A stretch of 64,000 bases of DNA, from contig CM031857.1 of NCBI GenBank assembly GCA_018697195.1, positions 66,799,053 through 66,863,052 on the forward strand, in the 5' to 3' direction. Both the position numbers and the translations under genes were made by a program. Numbering within the stretch: position 1 is the first letter of the stretch; every line of letters starts with the position of its first letter. This document shows, in pieces, positions 47,985-62,015 of the stretch. The notes under the pieces were generated by a model. The model ran no database searches, was not told where the DNA came from, and saw only the letters and a list, made by a program, of their open reading frames with translations. Source of the stretch: Certhia americana (taxonomy: Eukaryota > Chordata > Aves > Passeriformes > Certhiidae).

Positions 47985-48689
47985 TTCTATGAGGTTCTGA
48001 GGTCATCAAGGAAGGGGCCAAGCAACACCCACATCCAAAGGTGCAGTAAATTAACCTTGCAGCAATGCACAGAGTACTTGGCTCTTGGAACAGAAGCATG
48101 GCCAAGAGGCTGCAATGCCCACCCTCCTTCATACTGTTTTGTAATATTCTTAGGCTCTGTGAGGCTCCCCTGCAACTGCTTTCAATTCTAAAAGCAGAAG
48201 CTACTAAATTATTCTTTATTTTACTCTGGACAGAAAAAAAAGAAAGTAACTTACTACAGTATTGACTGCATTTACAAATGCAATTTCATTTCTTTGGTAG
48301 ATTGCTCAAGTTTACCACTAACAGCATAAGGTTACAATATTTAATTTTCTACAGTATAACTACTTGGGGAGAAAAAAAATAACTGGCTTTTTTGAGACAC
48401 TCAAGAATTAGATGAGAAATTGAGACCTCTGGCAGTAAACTCTCCCCTGCACCAGCACTATTTCTCCATTATTGTAAAAGTGCAGGCTTTAATCTCTTTC
48501 CTTCCACAGCGATGCCCAGAAGAGTCCAGACAGTCCGATCAATCATTTATAGTCAGCAAGGCTCTGTAAAAGGACAGAAGGTCTTCCCCAAAAACCAACC
48601 TACAAGATCAAATTTAAATGCCTATGAAGGTTCATGATCTGTGGTATATGGTAAGTTTTCCATGAAGTAATTGCAAGGCTATGCAGTAG

Positions 48690-48838
48690 AAAAAGAAAAA
48701 AAAAAAAAAAAAAAGAAAATTTTTGTATGAGAATTAATACCACTTTTGTAAAGGCTTTTTCTGTACCAGAATGTTTAAACAAGCACAGCTTATTGACTGA
48801 GAAAAAAAAAAAAAAAAAAAAGAAAGAAAGAAAAAGAT
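48690..48838 (+). repeat. Paired poly-A tracts
   Basis: Two A-runs of about 20 bases, the second grading into GAAA units, are separated by roughly 85 bases of ordinary sequence. Could be tails of two old retroposed fragments or simple slippage; no source element is recognised. Confidence 0.75.
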
Positions 48839-49396
48839 TGACTTTTTATGTCTTGTAGCCAATAATGAATTAGTTAAACCTGCACAGGGAGGAGGAGGGG
48901 AGAGTCTCTCCTTTGAAACTTGAGCCAAACAATGAAGTCCATCTTTCCCAGGAGGAACATGACAGCAGACAAAGCTTTCCCTCCGTGTCACCTGTTCATT
49001 TGTACATTCACCTGCTCAGTGACACTTCCCAAAGCAGCCAAGTTCTAGGAAAGAACACCACAGCTCACACAGGGTGAACCAGCAGAGTGCACAGAGTATC
49101 TCTGTTGAGTGTTTCTGAAGTCACTCCTGCTAGCATCATTTTTCTACGCATTCAAGGAATCTGATGGAAAATGGAAGATTAGAAGATGCCAGTCCCTCAA
49201 ATTTCGGCAACAGGAAACAGCCACCATCAAATAATTCTTTTTTAAATACAGCACTGAGTCTTTATGCACCAAACAATCAAAAACACAGCAACAATGCAAG
49301 TTGAAGGTGAACTTGGACAGATGATAACATATGCAGGTGCTTTACAGTGAATTCTGACTGGAAATACTTCCACGCACTGCCTTGGTGAGAACTGCA

Positions 49397-49466
49397 ATAA
49401 AAAAAATTTAAAAATTAAAAAAAAAATAAAATTAAAAGTTAAAAATTCAAGTTAAAAATTAAAAGC
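49397..49466 (+). repeat. A/T low-complexity tract
   Basis: Repeated TTAAAAATTAAAA-like units over about 70 bases; an AT-rich simple repeat. Confidence 0.85.
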
Positions 49467-50941
49467 TCTGATTTTCTGAAGTCATACTCAGTTTATATCC
49501 AAGTTTATTTTTAGGCATCAGGTTCTATTTTTTTCATACTTCAAAAAATGAGATTTCAGACACTTCATTCCCTAGCAAAGCTGATTTACATTACACAGCA
49601 CATAAGTAGCATGAAGAGCATAATCTGATTTGTGGTGGCTCATGAAAGACAGACAGGACATTTATACATGCTACTTAAAACTTCAGCTCTTAGGATGGAA
49701 GTTATTTGCCTACCTATGGCTCTTCAGCCCAACTCAGCAGGGCTGGGAAGAAATTCAGTTGTTCTCAAAAGCTTGTTTTCAGGATTCAGAAACTGGGCAA
49801 CACAGTAGGCTGCATTTGCATATCTTAACTTCTGCTGAAAGCATAGCCAGCTTAACCATTCCTACAAGCAAACAAGTGCTTATAGCAACAACCAGGACTT
49901 GAGAGATTTCTTTTTTCATAAGCCCTTTGGTTTATATTAAATTCCAGCACTAGAAGCAGGGCTGATTCTGCTTATAAAACATTATCATTTATTGTTTCAC
50001 AGAATGAAATTATCAAATAAAGTTACGGTGTAATAGGCCATAACAACATGGTTTTTCTTTCCTTTTTTCCATGAAACTAGTTTTTGGAAACAGGACTCAG
50101 CCTGGAATTCCACATTGCCTGTCTTAGTTCTGTTCTCAGATGAGCCTAGTCTACCATTAGAGGTAAGTGTAGTCATTTTCTAGTGGGCAGTCAGGGATAT
50201 AAATGCTCATGCACAAGCAGTTGTATTTCATCCCCAGCACCATGAGGCATGATAGGACAATGCTGAGAAATTGCATCCTCAAGCACAGACAGAGAAAACA
50301 TATGTTTAATGGCTTTCTTTTGTGTACCAAATGTGCAGCACTTAAACTTCATTCCTTGCTTCAGGTATTTGAAACTCTCAGGAAGAAGCAGAGCTTCCCA
50401 GTACCTAGACAGCAAAATGAGTGCTTGGAATGAAACACCTACTATTTAGAAAACCAGAGTGAAAGACCTTATTGGAATCTCCACAGCTAACCTGGACGCT
50501 CCCAATCTGCCTTTGTAAGGGATCACAGTGTACTAGCAGGCTTCTCACAATGAAAGAATTGCATGTCCAGCCATGAGACTGACTATAAGTCAGTCATTGT
50601 TATATTTGTGATAAGAAATAATCACAGGTCCCTTGTGAAATATCAAGGACTATCTACAGGAACCTTGCACACCTCCTTTCCTGGCTAAGAAAAAGGATTC
50701 TGAAATTATGTGATCAGTTCCTTCTTGTCTTCTCCATTCTCATAAGCACCTAAAGCTCATGTCTTCCTTCCACCAAGTTTGACTGCTATGCCTACCTTTG
50801 GGGTAACCTTTGCTGGGGAAGGACAGCTGGGGAGCAGAGAAAAGAAAATGACCAAGAGGCTGTGGAAAGCACAGACACCCACACAGAGCAGAGCAGAACT
50901 GACAAGCTTGTACTGAGAGCACCTGTTCTGCTCAGCTGGGA

Positions 50942-50964
50942 ACGCACACACGCGTGTGTGCACA
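50942..50964 (+). repeat. Alternating purine-pyrimidine palindrome
   Basis: GCACACACGCGTGTGTGC at 50944-50961 is an 18-bp perfect palindrome. The strict purine/pyrimidine alternation extends over 23 bases (50942-50964). Confidence 0.9.
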
Positions 50965-52840
50965 GTAAACATCAGCTACAGCTGACATAACACACTGTTC
51001 CTTGCCCAGCAACTACCCGAGGACATTGAATTAGCTGGAAAACTGAAAGACTGTAAAACAAAGAACTTCATAAACTGCTTAATATTAAAGAAATTCTTAC
51101 TGTGTATTTTATATGTGCGTTTTTACATTCCCTCTTACTTCTGGCTCCACCACACTGGACAATTTCATGTTCATTTTTCAGGAAATGCTGAAGGCCTAGC
51201 TGAATCTTCTGAGGTAACAAGCATATTATACTACATCTTTCTTATCTCTTTTAAACAGAAGGAAATGGATCAAAACAAGAAAGTCTGTAACTCATGAAGT
51301 GGCAGGAGTGTTTGTTCTGCAGCAATCTGGATTTTCCTGATTTGTGAATGAGAAGCTGTATTGAAGTTTTACATGAACGCTAGCACTGTGTCATTTCAGG
51401 CATGGTGAAGATCACAAATTGAATCCCTCCTTCCTACTCCCTCTTAGCCATACACACATTGCAGCATTTCATCAGTTACAGTCACAGCTCTCTACAGAGC
51501 ATTAAGCTAAGTGTTGCACATTAAGACTACATTATTCGTTATCTCCAATGCTACACCAATTTTGTGTGTTTAAGCTCAACCTGTTCCTATTTACACTTCA
51601 CAGCATGCTACTGAACACCACCCGCTATTTAAGAACACTGAAAACATTGAACAACATTTCCCTAGCTCAGATACTGCCTCTGAAGCCAAACTGCTGACTT
51701 AAACAGCTGAACTTCACAAGAGCAACAAGATGGAGCTGTGTCCCCAACAGGACAGCAGCGAGCCTAACACACATCCAATCAGCTTGTCTCACAGGGCACA
51801 ACCACACTTCCAGATGTTAAGACTTTAGGTTTTCCAAATGCATAAGAGCTATCCCCTCACCCCCTTCCACAAAGTATTTTTCAAGGGCATTATACTACCA
51901 AGCTGGAATATGTGTTATGTGCCTTCAAGGACTGAAATGATTAAGTGTTTTGAACTCAAGGAGTGTTACACAACCCTCACGCACAGAAACAAATCTTCAA
52001 CCTTGGAACAGACAGCAAGGTTTTTTGCCATCCTGTAAGACAATGCCACAGCTACCTAAGCTACAATGAAATTCAATATTAAAAAATAAGTAAAGTCAAC
52101 TTTTCGGCATACTTGTTTTCAACAGAAAAATGAACTCTAAACAGCACATAAAATGCTAGTATAGAAGCACTGTGTTTGACTAGTCAGGAATCTAGGTAGC
52201 TATGTAATATTTAACTATTTAGTCTGAGTCTTATGCCAATTGTCTTTTCTAAACTGAGCTAAAGCAATTCATGCACACAGTATTTCTGTTACTGTCTATC
52301 AAAACACACTTTCTCATGCTTTGGGCAGGAGTATTTACTGTGAGTGAACAGACTAGATTAATAATTTAGTGGGTAGTTAATAAAAGATGGAAAAGTAGTT
52401 TTACTACTCCATGTGAATGAGGTCCAGTAGCCATCTCATGTAGGAGATGGAACTTAAACCTGCAGCTGAGTCCCATCCTGCCCTGTCACACCCCAAACAG
52501 CTTTCTGTTCCCCCCCCTCCCCCCAAAAAAAGCTGGACTGAAGAATCTGAATTCTCACAGGAGAAGCAGAGTTAGACAGCAGAGTGCCCTGCATCTTGCT
52601 GACATCTGGTCAGGCAGCCCAGACTCCACAGACTGAATTTGGTAGACCAGCACCAACTATAATGTGCCAGGTGCCTAAGAAAAAACTCAAAAGCATGAAA
52701 TAGCAATAGAGTGACAATCCATTTACAAGCAGTTCTGATTTTTATAATCTCTTTATATACAAACCCCAAGGTTATTGTCTTAGTATCCTAAATTGGCAGG
52801 AGTTACTTCTGAAGACAAACACAGCCTTACACTTTGCAGT

Positions 52841-53230
52841 TGTCCTGGTTCCATTCAGGACAGGGTTAAGTTTTGCCGTAGCTGGGAGGGGCCATGGCCA
52901 GGACACAGACTTACTCTATACCACTTTGTACTATTGCTAGGGCAAGGTGAAAAGAGGCTCCTCCAGGCAGAAGGAGTTCCATCTGGTTGAGAAAACATGG
53001 TGGACAGAGCCATCCACTATCATTTATTACTGAGTGGGGTTTTTTTCTATATGAATGGTTTCTTCTACCCTGTCATTAGTATTGTTGCTGTTACGGTTCA
53101 TTTTCTTATCTCATTGCTGTTTCCAGTAAACTGTTCTTATCTCAACCCATAATCTTTGCTTCCTGTGCTTCCAATTCTCCTCTCCAGCCACGTGCAGGAG
53201 GGAAGGGGGAGGCAGTGCAAGCTGCAGCAT
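52841..53230 (+). mobile_element. Decayed or internally deleted ERV LTR
   Basis: It begins TGTCCTGGTTCCATTCAGGA, the classic start of a widespread avian ERV LTR. It continues with GGGTTAAG and AGCTGGGAGGGGCCATGGCC. It closes with AAACTGTTCTTATCTCAACC and CCAATTCTCCTCTCC, matching the family's 3' region, which normally reads attaaactgt..cttatctcaaccc..ccgattctctccc. At about 390 bp it is shorter than a full LTR, so the middle is probably deleted. The 3' boundary is uncertain. No internal retroviral genes are seen. Confidence 0.75.
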
Positions 53231-56200
53231 GGGAGCAATAAATTGGAGAATACCATCCCTAAATCACAACAGCAGCTTATTCAAATATCTAACAATACAG
53301 AAAAAATAACACAGTCTCGCTTCCACCAAAATAATTGGAAATACTTGTTTTTAATGAGAACCAAGTGACTGAACCTGATCTGATATTTCGAATTATACTG
53401 AGCAGATTGAAACCTTTCATTTACTTGTTATTCTCTTCCTAGTTATTTCCCATTACCTTTCTCTCACTGCCTTGCAAAAGGCGAAAAATTAATGCTTACT
53501 CTTAAGAAATTTATTCTTCCTAAAGCAAATCCTTCATAAATTCCTTGGTGATACTATTCAACAAATGGATTAAGGCAACCGGGTATTGGATGGGTATTTC
53601 CTAATATCCAATTACCTAATTATGACAACTTACGTACCTCAATTTTGCCTTTATCCAGAATTTAACTTTCTTTTTCAGGGAAAAGAATAACTGCATTCAA
53701 GGAAAAACAAAAAAAGGTAAAAAAATCCATCAGGTCCTCTTCCTATCTTCCTGAAGAACCTTTTCCAAAGGGTTCTTTAACCCTCAAGCCTGGCTAAATG
53801 AGTAACTGCTATTTGAGCTTATTGATCAGGGGTACTACTTGTTATCATCCAAAATATCAACAGCCAAGAAGGCAGGACATTGCCTACATCATTCAGCATG
53901 ATCTGAGAGATGCATTTCAAAGGCTTCCACTTTTAGTCTTGGGTAATAAGTACCCTCTAATAGAAAGAAGGTCACACATCCAGACTCCAGTCAGAAAAAC
54001 AACTTTTTGCCCTAACACCTCCACCACACCCTCAGGTGGCCATAAAGGGTTTGTTCCTCTCTTAATCCATAAACCTGAAATAAGGCATTGATCTCACAGG
54101 GAGCAGGCTCCCTGCTACCAGCTCTGGATCCTTTCTGGGCAGTTTACGGTTAGCAGGAAAAATCCTAAGGAGGCTTATGCTGATTTGTGTCTAAAAAGCC
54201 TGGGATTCTCAGGGAGTCCCATCACAAAGCTCCAATGAGTTGCTACAGGATCAGCTTGTGTGCATTTACTGAACAATTTATCACACACACTTGGACAGCT
54301 CTGGCAGCTGCAGAAAGCCCTTCCAGCCCTTCCCTTATAGCAGGGATTCTCTAGCTTCCAAAAAATCCTTGCCCAAGTTTTAGACATTAATCAATGTTTT
54401 GCTGATGACCTTTGCTCACTGAAAGCAATTACACATATTAAAATCAGTCTGAGATACAGACTCATTTCTGTACAGAGAGTGATCCTGCTATGTCCAAATG
54501 GTTAACTTTGGGCAATAATATTGATTAAGAAGAAAGAAATTTAGGGAGTCTGCCCAGGGTTCTTTATGACAGACCCTAATTCATGGACCAGCTTTACCAA
54601 AACAGTCTTGCACTGACAATTTTCTATGAAAGTGCACGACCTTTCAGAAAACAGCTGAGTCTGCTATAGAAGTAATTAGCAAGTTGGAGAAAAAACAAAT
54701 CTGTATAGAAAGTTCTAGAAAAAAATCCTCCTTTATCATTCTAACATCCTATGATTTTGTAGAATGACAACTTTATAATTTGGTTCATTGCGGTGATAAA
54801 GTTATGCATACAAAGAAAATGTTTTTGCACCCCAAAGCCAACTTCTCTGCTTGAGGAAGACATACAAAGAAACTTAATTTTTTGGGTTGTTGTGGGGTTT
54901 TTATTATTTTAGACAAAACAGACTGTGCCACATCTGAAAAGAGAAGCTCAAATACTGAGATGCAGAGTCCTGCGAAAGATAAATCCTTTCCAATTGCATG
55001 TGACCTCTCTTCCAACTGATTCTAGAACTTCTTCCAACTGAACTGCTAGAGCAAGAAAAGCTGATTTTGCATCTAAATTTGCAGGAAAAAAGTAAGGAAA
55101 AAAAATTTAACAAATCTGTAACAAGGTTCAAATCATATAAAGGCCTTATAGTTACCATACAGGAGAAATCACCTTTGGCAATCTGACTTCTGACAACTGG
55201 AAAATTGCTTGTGGGTGAAATGATGCAAACAAGGTCAGAAAGTGTCATCTACAAACGATGACGACAAAGTAAACTGTAGGAAACAACCTGTTTTCTCTGC
55301 TGTTTTCTGGAAGTTGCATGGCATTGTGAGGGCATCCAGAGCACCTTCCAATGCCATCATCTGGGAAACAAGGTATTGCTAAAAACCAGCCTACATCATG
55401 TCAGTTAATTTCTGGCTCATAAGGGCCATTATCAAAGTATTTCATCTAGTGTAACATCACTTGTACTAACTTAGATTCTCCCTGCTGCTTTTTTTCTCCT
55501 GCCCCCAGCTATGATCTAAAGGATATTATCCAAGAAATTACTATAGCTATAGACACAGTTGCAAAGGAGAAACAGTTGGATAAGAGTGAAGAACTTAATT
55601 TCAAATATGAACAACGCTGTTGAAGTTAAATCTTATGCAGATGCAGAACTTTCACATGGTTGCTTCCCATTAATTGTGGCAGGAGTCAAAAGACATTCCT
55701 AGGAAACCTGGAAAAATTAGTAAGGGATTTTGTTCATTGTGACAGAGGGTAGAACAGAAGCAGCCAGCATTTTTTCCAGTGCTTTGGGGAAAGCAGCACA
55801 AGCAGTAATGAGATGTCTTCTTTAGTAAGAGCCCAATCCAATGCTAAGTGGGCAGAAGCTGCTCTTTACAGCTCCTACTTAAAGGAGAAATAAAACAAAC
55901 TAGGAACATACCTTGTCAACCATACATCCTACAAAGGAAAATCCCTTTATTTTTGTCACAATTGCCAACTATCACACCATGAAATATTCCGAAAGATGTG
56001 ATTATTTTTTCCCTAACTAAAGCTCTAATGAAAGGACACCATTGCTGCTTCTGCTACGTAGGCAGACACTACATGACAGTACATAGCTCCCTATATCTAC
56101 ACTTTTTTCAGACAATGGCACAGAGTCAAGGGAACTATCTCACAGCATTATAAAATGCTATTGCTACATCAGTGATTCAGTCTGGCACTCTCCAAAACAA

Positions 56201-59200
56201 TCAACATAAACAGAAGAGGCCTTGTGCACCAAGCAGACATACAGATAAAGGTACTGAACACAGTGGTTCCCACTACAAAATGCAAACTAGATGAATGCAC
56301 TCAGAACAAAAATTGTTTTCAGATGGCAGAAGACAGGGCATTTTTGTGGGTGTAATATTTATTCTTAGGGATAAGACTCAGGCTAGCAACTTACCCAGCT
56401 CCTAGTATCTGGAACCATAAAGGCAGAGCAGTATGTCACCAGCCAGTGGATATTTTTAAAATCTGTTGAAACCACTAACTGAAAGGAAGCATGCAAACAC
56501 TCTAGAGGAATTAATTACTAACTCCAAATAAATGCTTAAAACACTCAAGAGACCACATTAGAAAACTTATGCATGTATTGCGTGGTAAGTTCTACTATGG
56601 ATCAATTCCTAATGAAGAAATCCCTCTCTAACCCCATCTCCAGTCCCTTTGAATCCAACTGTACCACCACAGAGACTCAAAGTCTTAATGGAAGGGAGAC
56701 TTAGAAATGCTAAGTGTCTCAAGGACCAGTCAGAAGTTGAAGTATACACCTAACACTGTACAATTATCAGGCAAATGCCACCTTTGCAGCCAATGAGCAA
56801 CCACACCACCCTACCCAAGCAGAGCTCCACAACATGCTCACCTATTCCCTGTACAGCATCTCCCATGCTGGCTGTGCTGACACCTGCTGAGGTGGGAGGG
56901 AAGTGCTGTATGCCTCTTGTGTCACCACTCCAAGAAAAACACAGCTATGGCAGATTTACTGTGGAGCTGTCAGCACTTGAGCTCTTTTCCTTGCACCTTT
57001 GCTGCAAAGCAGACAGGTCTTAACAAGAGCTAGAACACACACCTCATGCTCTGACCTGCACCTCTAAGAGTCCCAGAGCTGGTCTGAAGACTTTCACACC
57101 AGTTCCACAGCCTAGTTAAGTAGAGCTTGGGTTAAGTGGAAACGTACTTGAAGGCACACTGAACCAATTTACGAGCTATGAAAAATCTCATCTTCTTCCA
57201 CTTCATAAAGCATCAAGGTAACAATGTACCTGAGCATCAAAGAGTTTCAAATTATCTTACCAAATGTAAAGAAATATATTCCTTTAACTGGGAGCAGGGG
57301 AGACATCATCCTTTGCCTTCCTCAGAAATATCTTTCTCAAATGATCTTCATACTCTGAAGTTGGAAGGATATTCACCTGCAGCTTAATTAAAACCCCTTG
57401 CCTTCCAAAGTGATGCTGCTCTTTCTAAGCATGGTTTGTGGTAAAAAAAATGTGAAGAGAGGTACAGAAGGGAAATTAATATTCTGGATGTTTAGTTAAT
57501 CTTACTGGGAAGACTGAAGGGAAATAATCTGTATCTTCTCTTCTCTTGAAATGTGCATGCTGTAAAGCACAGGCTAGCACCACTGAACGCTATTAAAGCT
57601 TGTACACAGCACAAATGTATCACCCATCAAATGTACACTGACAGTCATTCAGTAAGGAGATTCAAATTCATACTCTCGCAATCTGCCAGTCATACATTCC
57701 CTACAAGTTACCCTCTTTGGGACAGTGAGCAAAAAACCCCATCCTTTAAGAATTACATTTTTGCACATGCAGTGTAACTCAACACCACAAAGAGAGAAAA
57801 TGACGGTGCACTTCAGTCTGGATCTACTGCTAGCATTCACAAACAAGGAGCACCTTCCAGGTCCAGAGTGTTGCCAACATTCTGGAGTTTGGTTACACAA
57901 CTGCAAGAACTGCTTCAGCTCCCACTGTGCAATCTTCCCCGGTAGCAATTGTTAAAGACTATTTTTCCTGCTGTGTTATGGAACAATGGGAATGATTAAT
58001 GTACCCCAGAGCAATACTTGAGTTGATGATTATTGATATCAAGTGTTGGTGTTTGGCATGAGATGAACTAAGTTCTGTTACATTAGAGACAGCTCTCCTC
58101 TGCCAAAACCCTAACCTCATTTTTCCAGAGGGAAAAAAAAAAACCCTCCACATAAGTAAAAACATTTTTAGGAAGGTTATCTTCTTAAAAAGATACAGCT
58201 AGTCCCATTATTTACTTAGTATTGGCAGTGAAATATATAAAACTAAACTCTGACACATTTGAGCTAACACTTAGAAAAAGTCAGAAGCATTAAGTTTTTA
58301 GCTTTACCTGTGTCTCTTCTAGTACAGGGCAGTAATAACGGTCACTACTGTGTTTCAGTCCACTTTCTTTGTAATCAAGGTTGTTTGTTTGTTTATTCAG
58401 CCCTTATGAGCTGAGTGAAAGTACAGTTTTGCTTAGGTACACTTTGGTCACCATAAGCTCTCCCCTAGGAATTATTGTTCATGACCACAAAATTTGCTTA
58501 TCTTAATATTTCAGTATATTCTGCTATTTGTACTGAACATCCTTTTAATCAAAAGGTACAGATACCGCTGGGTTCTTTGAAGCACTTCAAAGCTTCCCTT
58601 TGTGAAAGCAGCTACAGACGCACAGACGCAGCCACAGCTCACCCCTGTGAGCAGCGGCTTAGGGAGCCTCTTTCATCCAGCATGAGAAACGTCTTGTGAG
58701 GCCAGACCTTGCACATTCAGCTCTGGACATGCATAGAAAGGTGGGAGAGAGTGCAGGAAGCAGGAAAGAACTAATATTTTTCTACATAAGTGATATATTG
58801 CTATGCAAGTGTTTATCGCAATGATGATAAATGTGAGCGCTTGAGTAGTGAAATACTAAACACATGCAGCTTCCAAAACGTGGATACAGAGCAAGGTGCA
58901 CAAGTGTAGAATGTCTTCCAGCTAAGGTCCTATGATTTTTGAGAAATGAAACAACTTAAGTGGGGGCCAAAACCCTTCCATTTTTACTATTTTACAAATG
59001 TAAGCATTACAGTAGCTAAGTTAGATCTAAATCATTGTTTGTATATGACTGCACACAATTTCACTGGGTTTCAGTGCTCAAGTTTAAAAATGGAGAACAT
59101 GAGGGAGCTTGGTACCCATTCCATAAGCACATTGTTTAAGGAACTGCAAAAACTACAAAGGAATTGGACATAAAACTCTTTTTTAAAAAGTAATCTCCTG

Positions 59201-60344
59201 CCTTAATGGAGATATGATCCTCACAAGTCAATGGAAAAACACAATGGATTAATACAGGGTTACAAGGAGAGAATAAGCCTCGGGGGTTTTTAGAAAACTT
59301 TTATAACAGAGCTCCAAGATCACAGAAATGACAGAAGAATGCAAAGGCACACTGATGCAGATTGTTTTTTCTCCCTAGACTATTTCAACTCTTCCTGCAA
59401 GAACAATTCTTCTGTCCCTCTCATCTCCTCTAGCAGTGTTCTAACGTGTGTATTAGAAACATCTTATTATGATTTTCACTGCTGGACCTCTTAAACACTA
59501 AACTTATGAATGGAATACTTCTGTTTACATTCCTTTAAACAGAAACTGCTGGAAGAGTGAAAAGAGCTCACCATACAGCTGGGTCAATGAAACAATGACT
59601 TTAGGTTAAAATACACACTCCTTAGGAAGCGGTGGCTGCAGCTGTGGTGTACCAGATTATGGATAGCAGAAGCATGCGTCCAGGAAGTTTGTGTTAGTGC
59701 AAATCTTACGTGCAGTCTTAACCACCAAAGCAGCATGAACCACCTTTGCTGTTGAGTGCAATCAAGTGGAGGAATAAACAGAAGGGACAAGACATGTAAT
59801 TTCTAACTGCAACAAAGCAAAGGAGAAAAAAAGTCCCCATACGTGTTCTAAGAAATAATGCATGTTTTATCTGATTCTTCCCCCTTCCCATTACTAATCC
59901 ATTTTATTAATCTATGTCTATAGCTCATAACTAAGTGCAGTTAACATCACAGTTTGCATATCAGATTCTTTAGCTACATCTTGGTTTCAATACCTGACCT
60001 TGTTATTCCTGCAAAGCATCTGAGCCTTATTTACCCACCTGCTTTAATAAGCCAGAGAAATCACAGCATCAAGACAGCATAGCAGAAAATACCTTACAAA
60101 CATTTTAAGTACCACTTAGGTTCTACAACTATTAGAGAGCAATTTAGTTCTAAAGGCCTGAAGATCTTAAATCAGTACTTTGCATTTGCTGTAATTTCAT
60201 AATCAGTGATGCACACATTCCTTCTTGCAAGCTATGAGAAACATACACCAGAAAACCCAGGATGTAAGCGCCTGGCAGAACCACAGCACATGGCTATGTT
60301 TGCTACTGTTGGACAATGACCTTTTTTAATGTCAGGTACTAGAA

Positions 60345-60422
60345 TTAAAAAAACCAAAACAAAACAAAAACAAACAAAAAAGCCCCAAAACACCACAAAA
60401 ACAAACGAAAAAATTAAACCCA
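60345..60422 (+). repeat. A-rich low-complexity tract
   Basis: Imperfect AAAAC/AAAC units over about 78 bases. It also produces a spurious lysine/threonine-rich open frame. Confidence 0.85.
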
Positions 60423-61807
60423 CAAACTTTACTGCATACTCACAGAGCAACCATAACAGAGTAAGAGAAGATCAGCACTGTCAGCAACCAAATCCCACAA
60501 TCATACCCAAGCATAGGCTGGGACTCTATAGTTTGACATTTCTTTTTAGTCTGGCATGGAAGTAATTTCATTAGCGATGTTAAACTGCAATGCAAAATCT
60601 CACAAATACTGGCAGAAAAAATTACTATGGGTTTTTTTCATCATGATGCTTTTAATCTGCAGGCAATTTGACAATCCTTTTGTGGTAACCTTAGGGAAAT
60701 ACTTCTGGTTCTGCAATTTGGAGTCTAGGTTTTTCTCATTAATTAAATAAAAAGGCAGTAAAATCTAACTGTCATATAAGCATTCAATCATTCATTGAGA
60801 GAAGTATTGGCAAACTCCTTTTTTAACACAAATAGTAGTCCAAGGAATTTACAGCACTTTTTTCATATTCCTGCATAATATTGGAAATAACTTACAGAAG
60901 ATTGTAAGAATAAATGCATAGACAAATTTTCTTCAGGAATAGCTAATTAATTTCCTCAAAGATGCATTCTGCTAAAGATAGATAATGATTCACAAACATT
61001 TTATTTTGTGTCAATAAAAAGAACAATTTTTTAATTACCTACTTCATGAGTAAATGGAAAGGAAATGAGCTGTAAAAATGAATGCCATAACTGTCACCTT
61101 CATCAGAATGAAGAAGATGGTATAACCCAGTTGTTCTCTGCAGGAGCTCCCTCCTCCTAGAGAACCTGCCTCTTCATCAGTTAAGACTACTTCATTTACA
61201 AAGGTAAGAAGACAGTTCCTGTTAGATGTGACCAGCTTCCCAACAACTAACTCTCCCTACACACCCAGATGTTTTTCTGGGATCAGTTTGATCATTTGCT
61301 TCTTATACTACCAGTCTGAGTGGCTACAGCTGCCTGTAAGTTCCTCTTGAGAAATGTAGCAGTCAGTCAAAAAAGGTCTCCTCACACCTGTTTTCCTTTA
61401 AAAAAATCAGATCCTCAGCAGTTTATCGAGCCATTCAGCAGCTTTCTCTTGTTCACTGTGGATAAGTTTCCGGCCAAGTATTTTCACTGGTGCTCGTAAG
61501 GCCCTCAAAATAAAATCCCTTAAAAATGCTGTTTGATGCCCTTCAGCCTACCACCTGCTTTTGGTTTCAGTCCAAAGTCTCATCCCCGCTCACCCACACT
61601 GTGCATACAAACTCATCCCAAGTACCATGTTGGCTTTCACCATATTGCCCCTTTGGCTTGCTCAAACATAAAGGATGAAGCCTAGCAGCACTTGCTTGCA
61701 GGGCAATACAGAAAAACAGCAAAACTGCATCAGATCTGTCCCTTTCTCTCCTTATGCCTCCAACATTTACATGCAAGTGCTGCTTTCCACCCTCAGTACC
61801 CCCTACT

Positions 61808-62015
61808 ACTCTTCATCTAAGGGAAAGTTTCTTCACCTAGAGGGTGTTTGGGCACTGGAACAGCTCCCCAGGGACATGGTCAGAGCACCAAGCCTTACAG
61901 AGTTCAAAAAGCATAGGAAAAAAGCTCTCAGGCAAATGGTATGCTTGTGTAAAGGGCTGGAAGTAGAACTCATGATCTTTGTGCGTCCCCTCCAACTTAG
62001 GGTATTTGCTAAATT
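61808..62015 (+). mobile_element. CR1 LINE 3' fragment
   Basis: About 200 bp resembling the end of avian CR1: TTTCTTCACCTAGAGGGTG, GGGCACTGGAACAGCTCCCC, AGGGACATGGTCAGAGCACC, GAGTTCAAAAAGCATAGG, and a final ATGATCTTTGTGCG-TCCCCTCCAACTTAGG. Old and 5' truncated, with no coding capacity. The 122-codon frame overlapping it is incidental. Confidence 0.85.

Noticed and set aside
58905..58945. Possible CR1 tail (CTTCCAGCTAAGGTCCTATG)
   Set aside because: Only about 25 bases of loose resemblance; too short to support.
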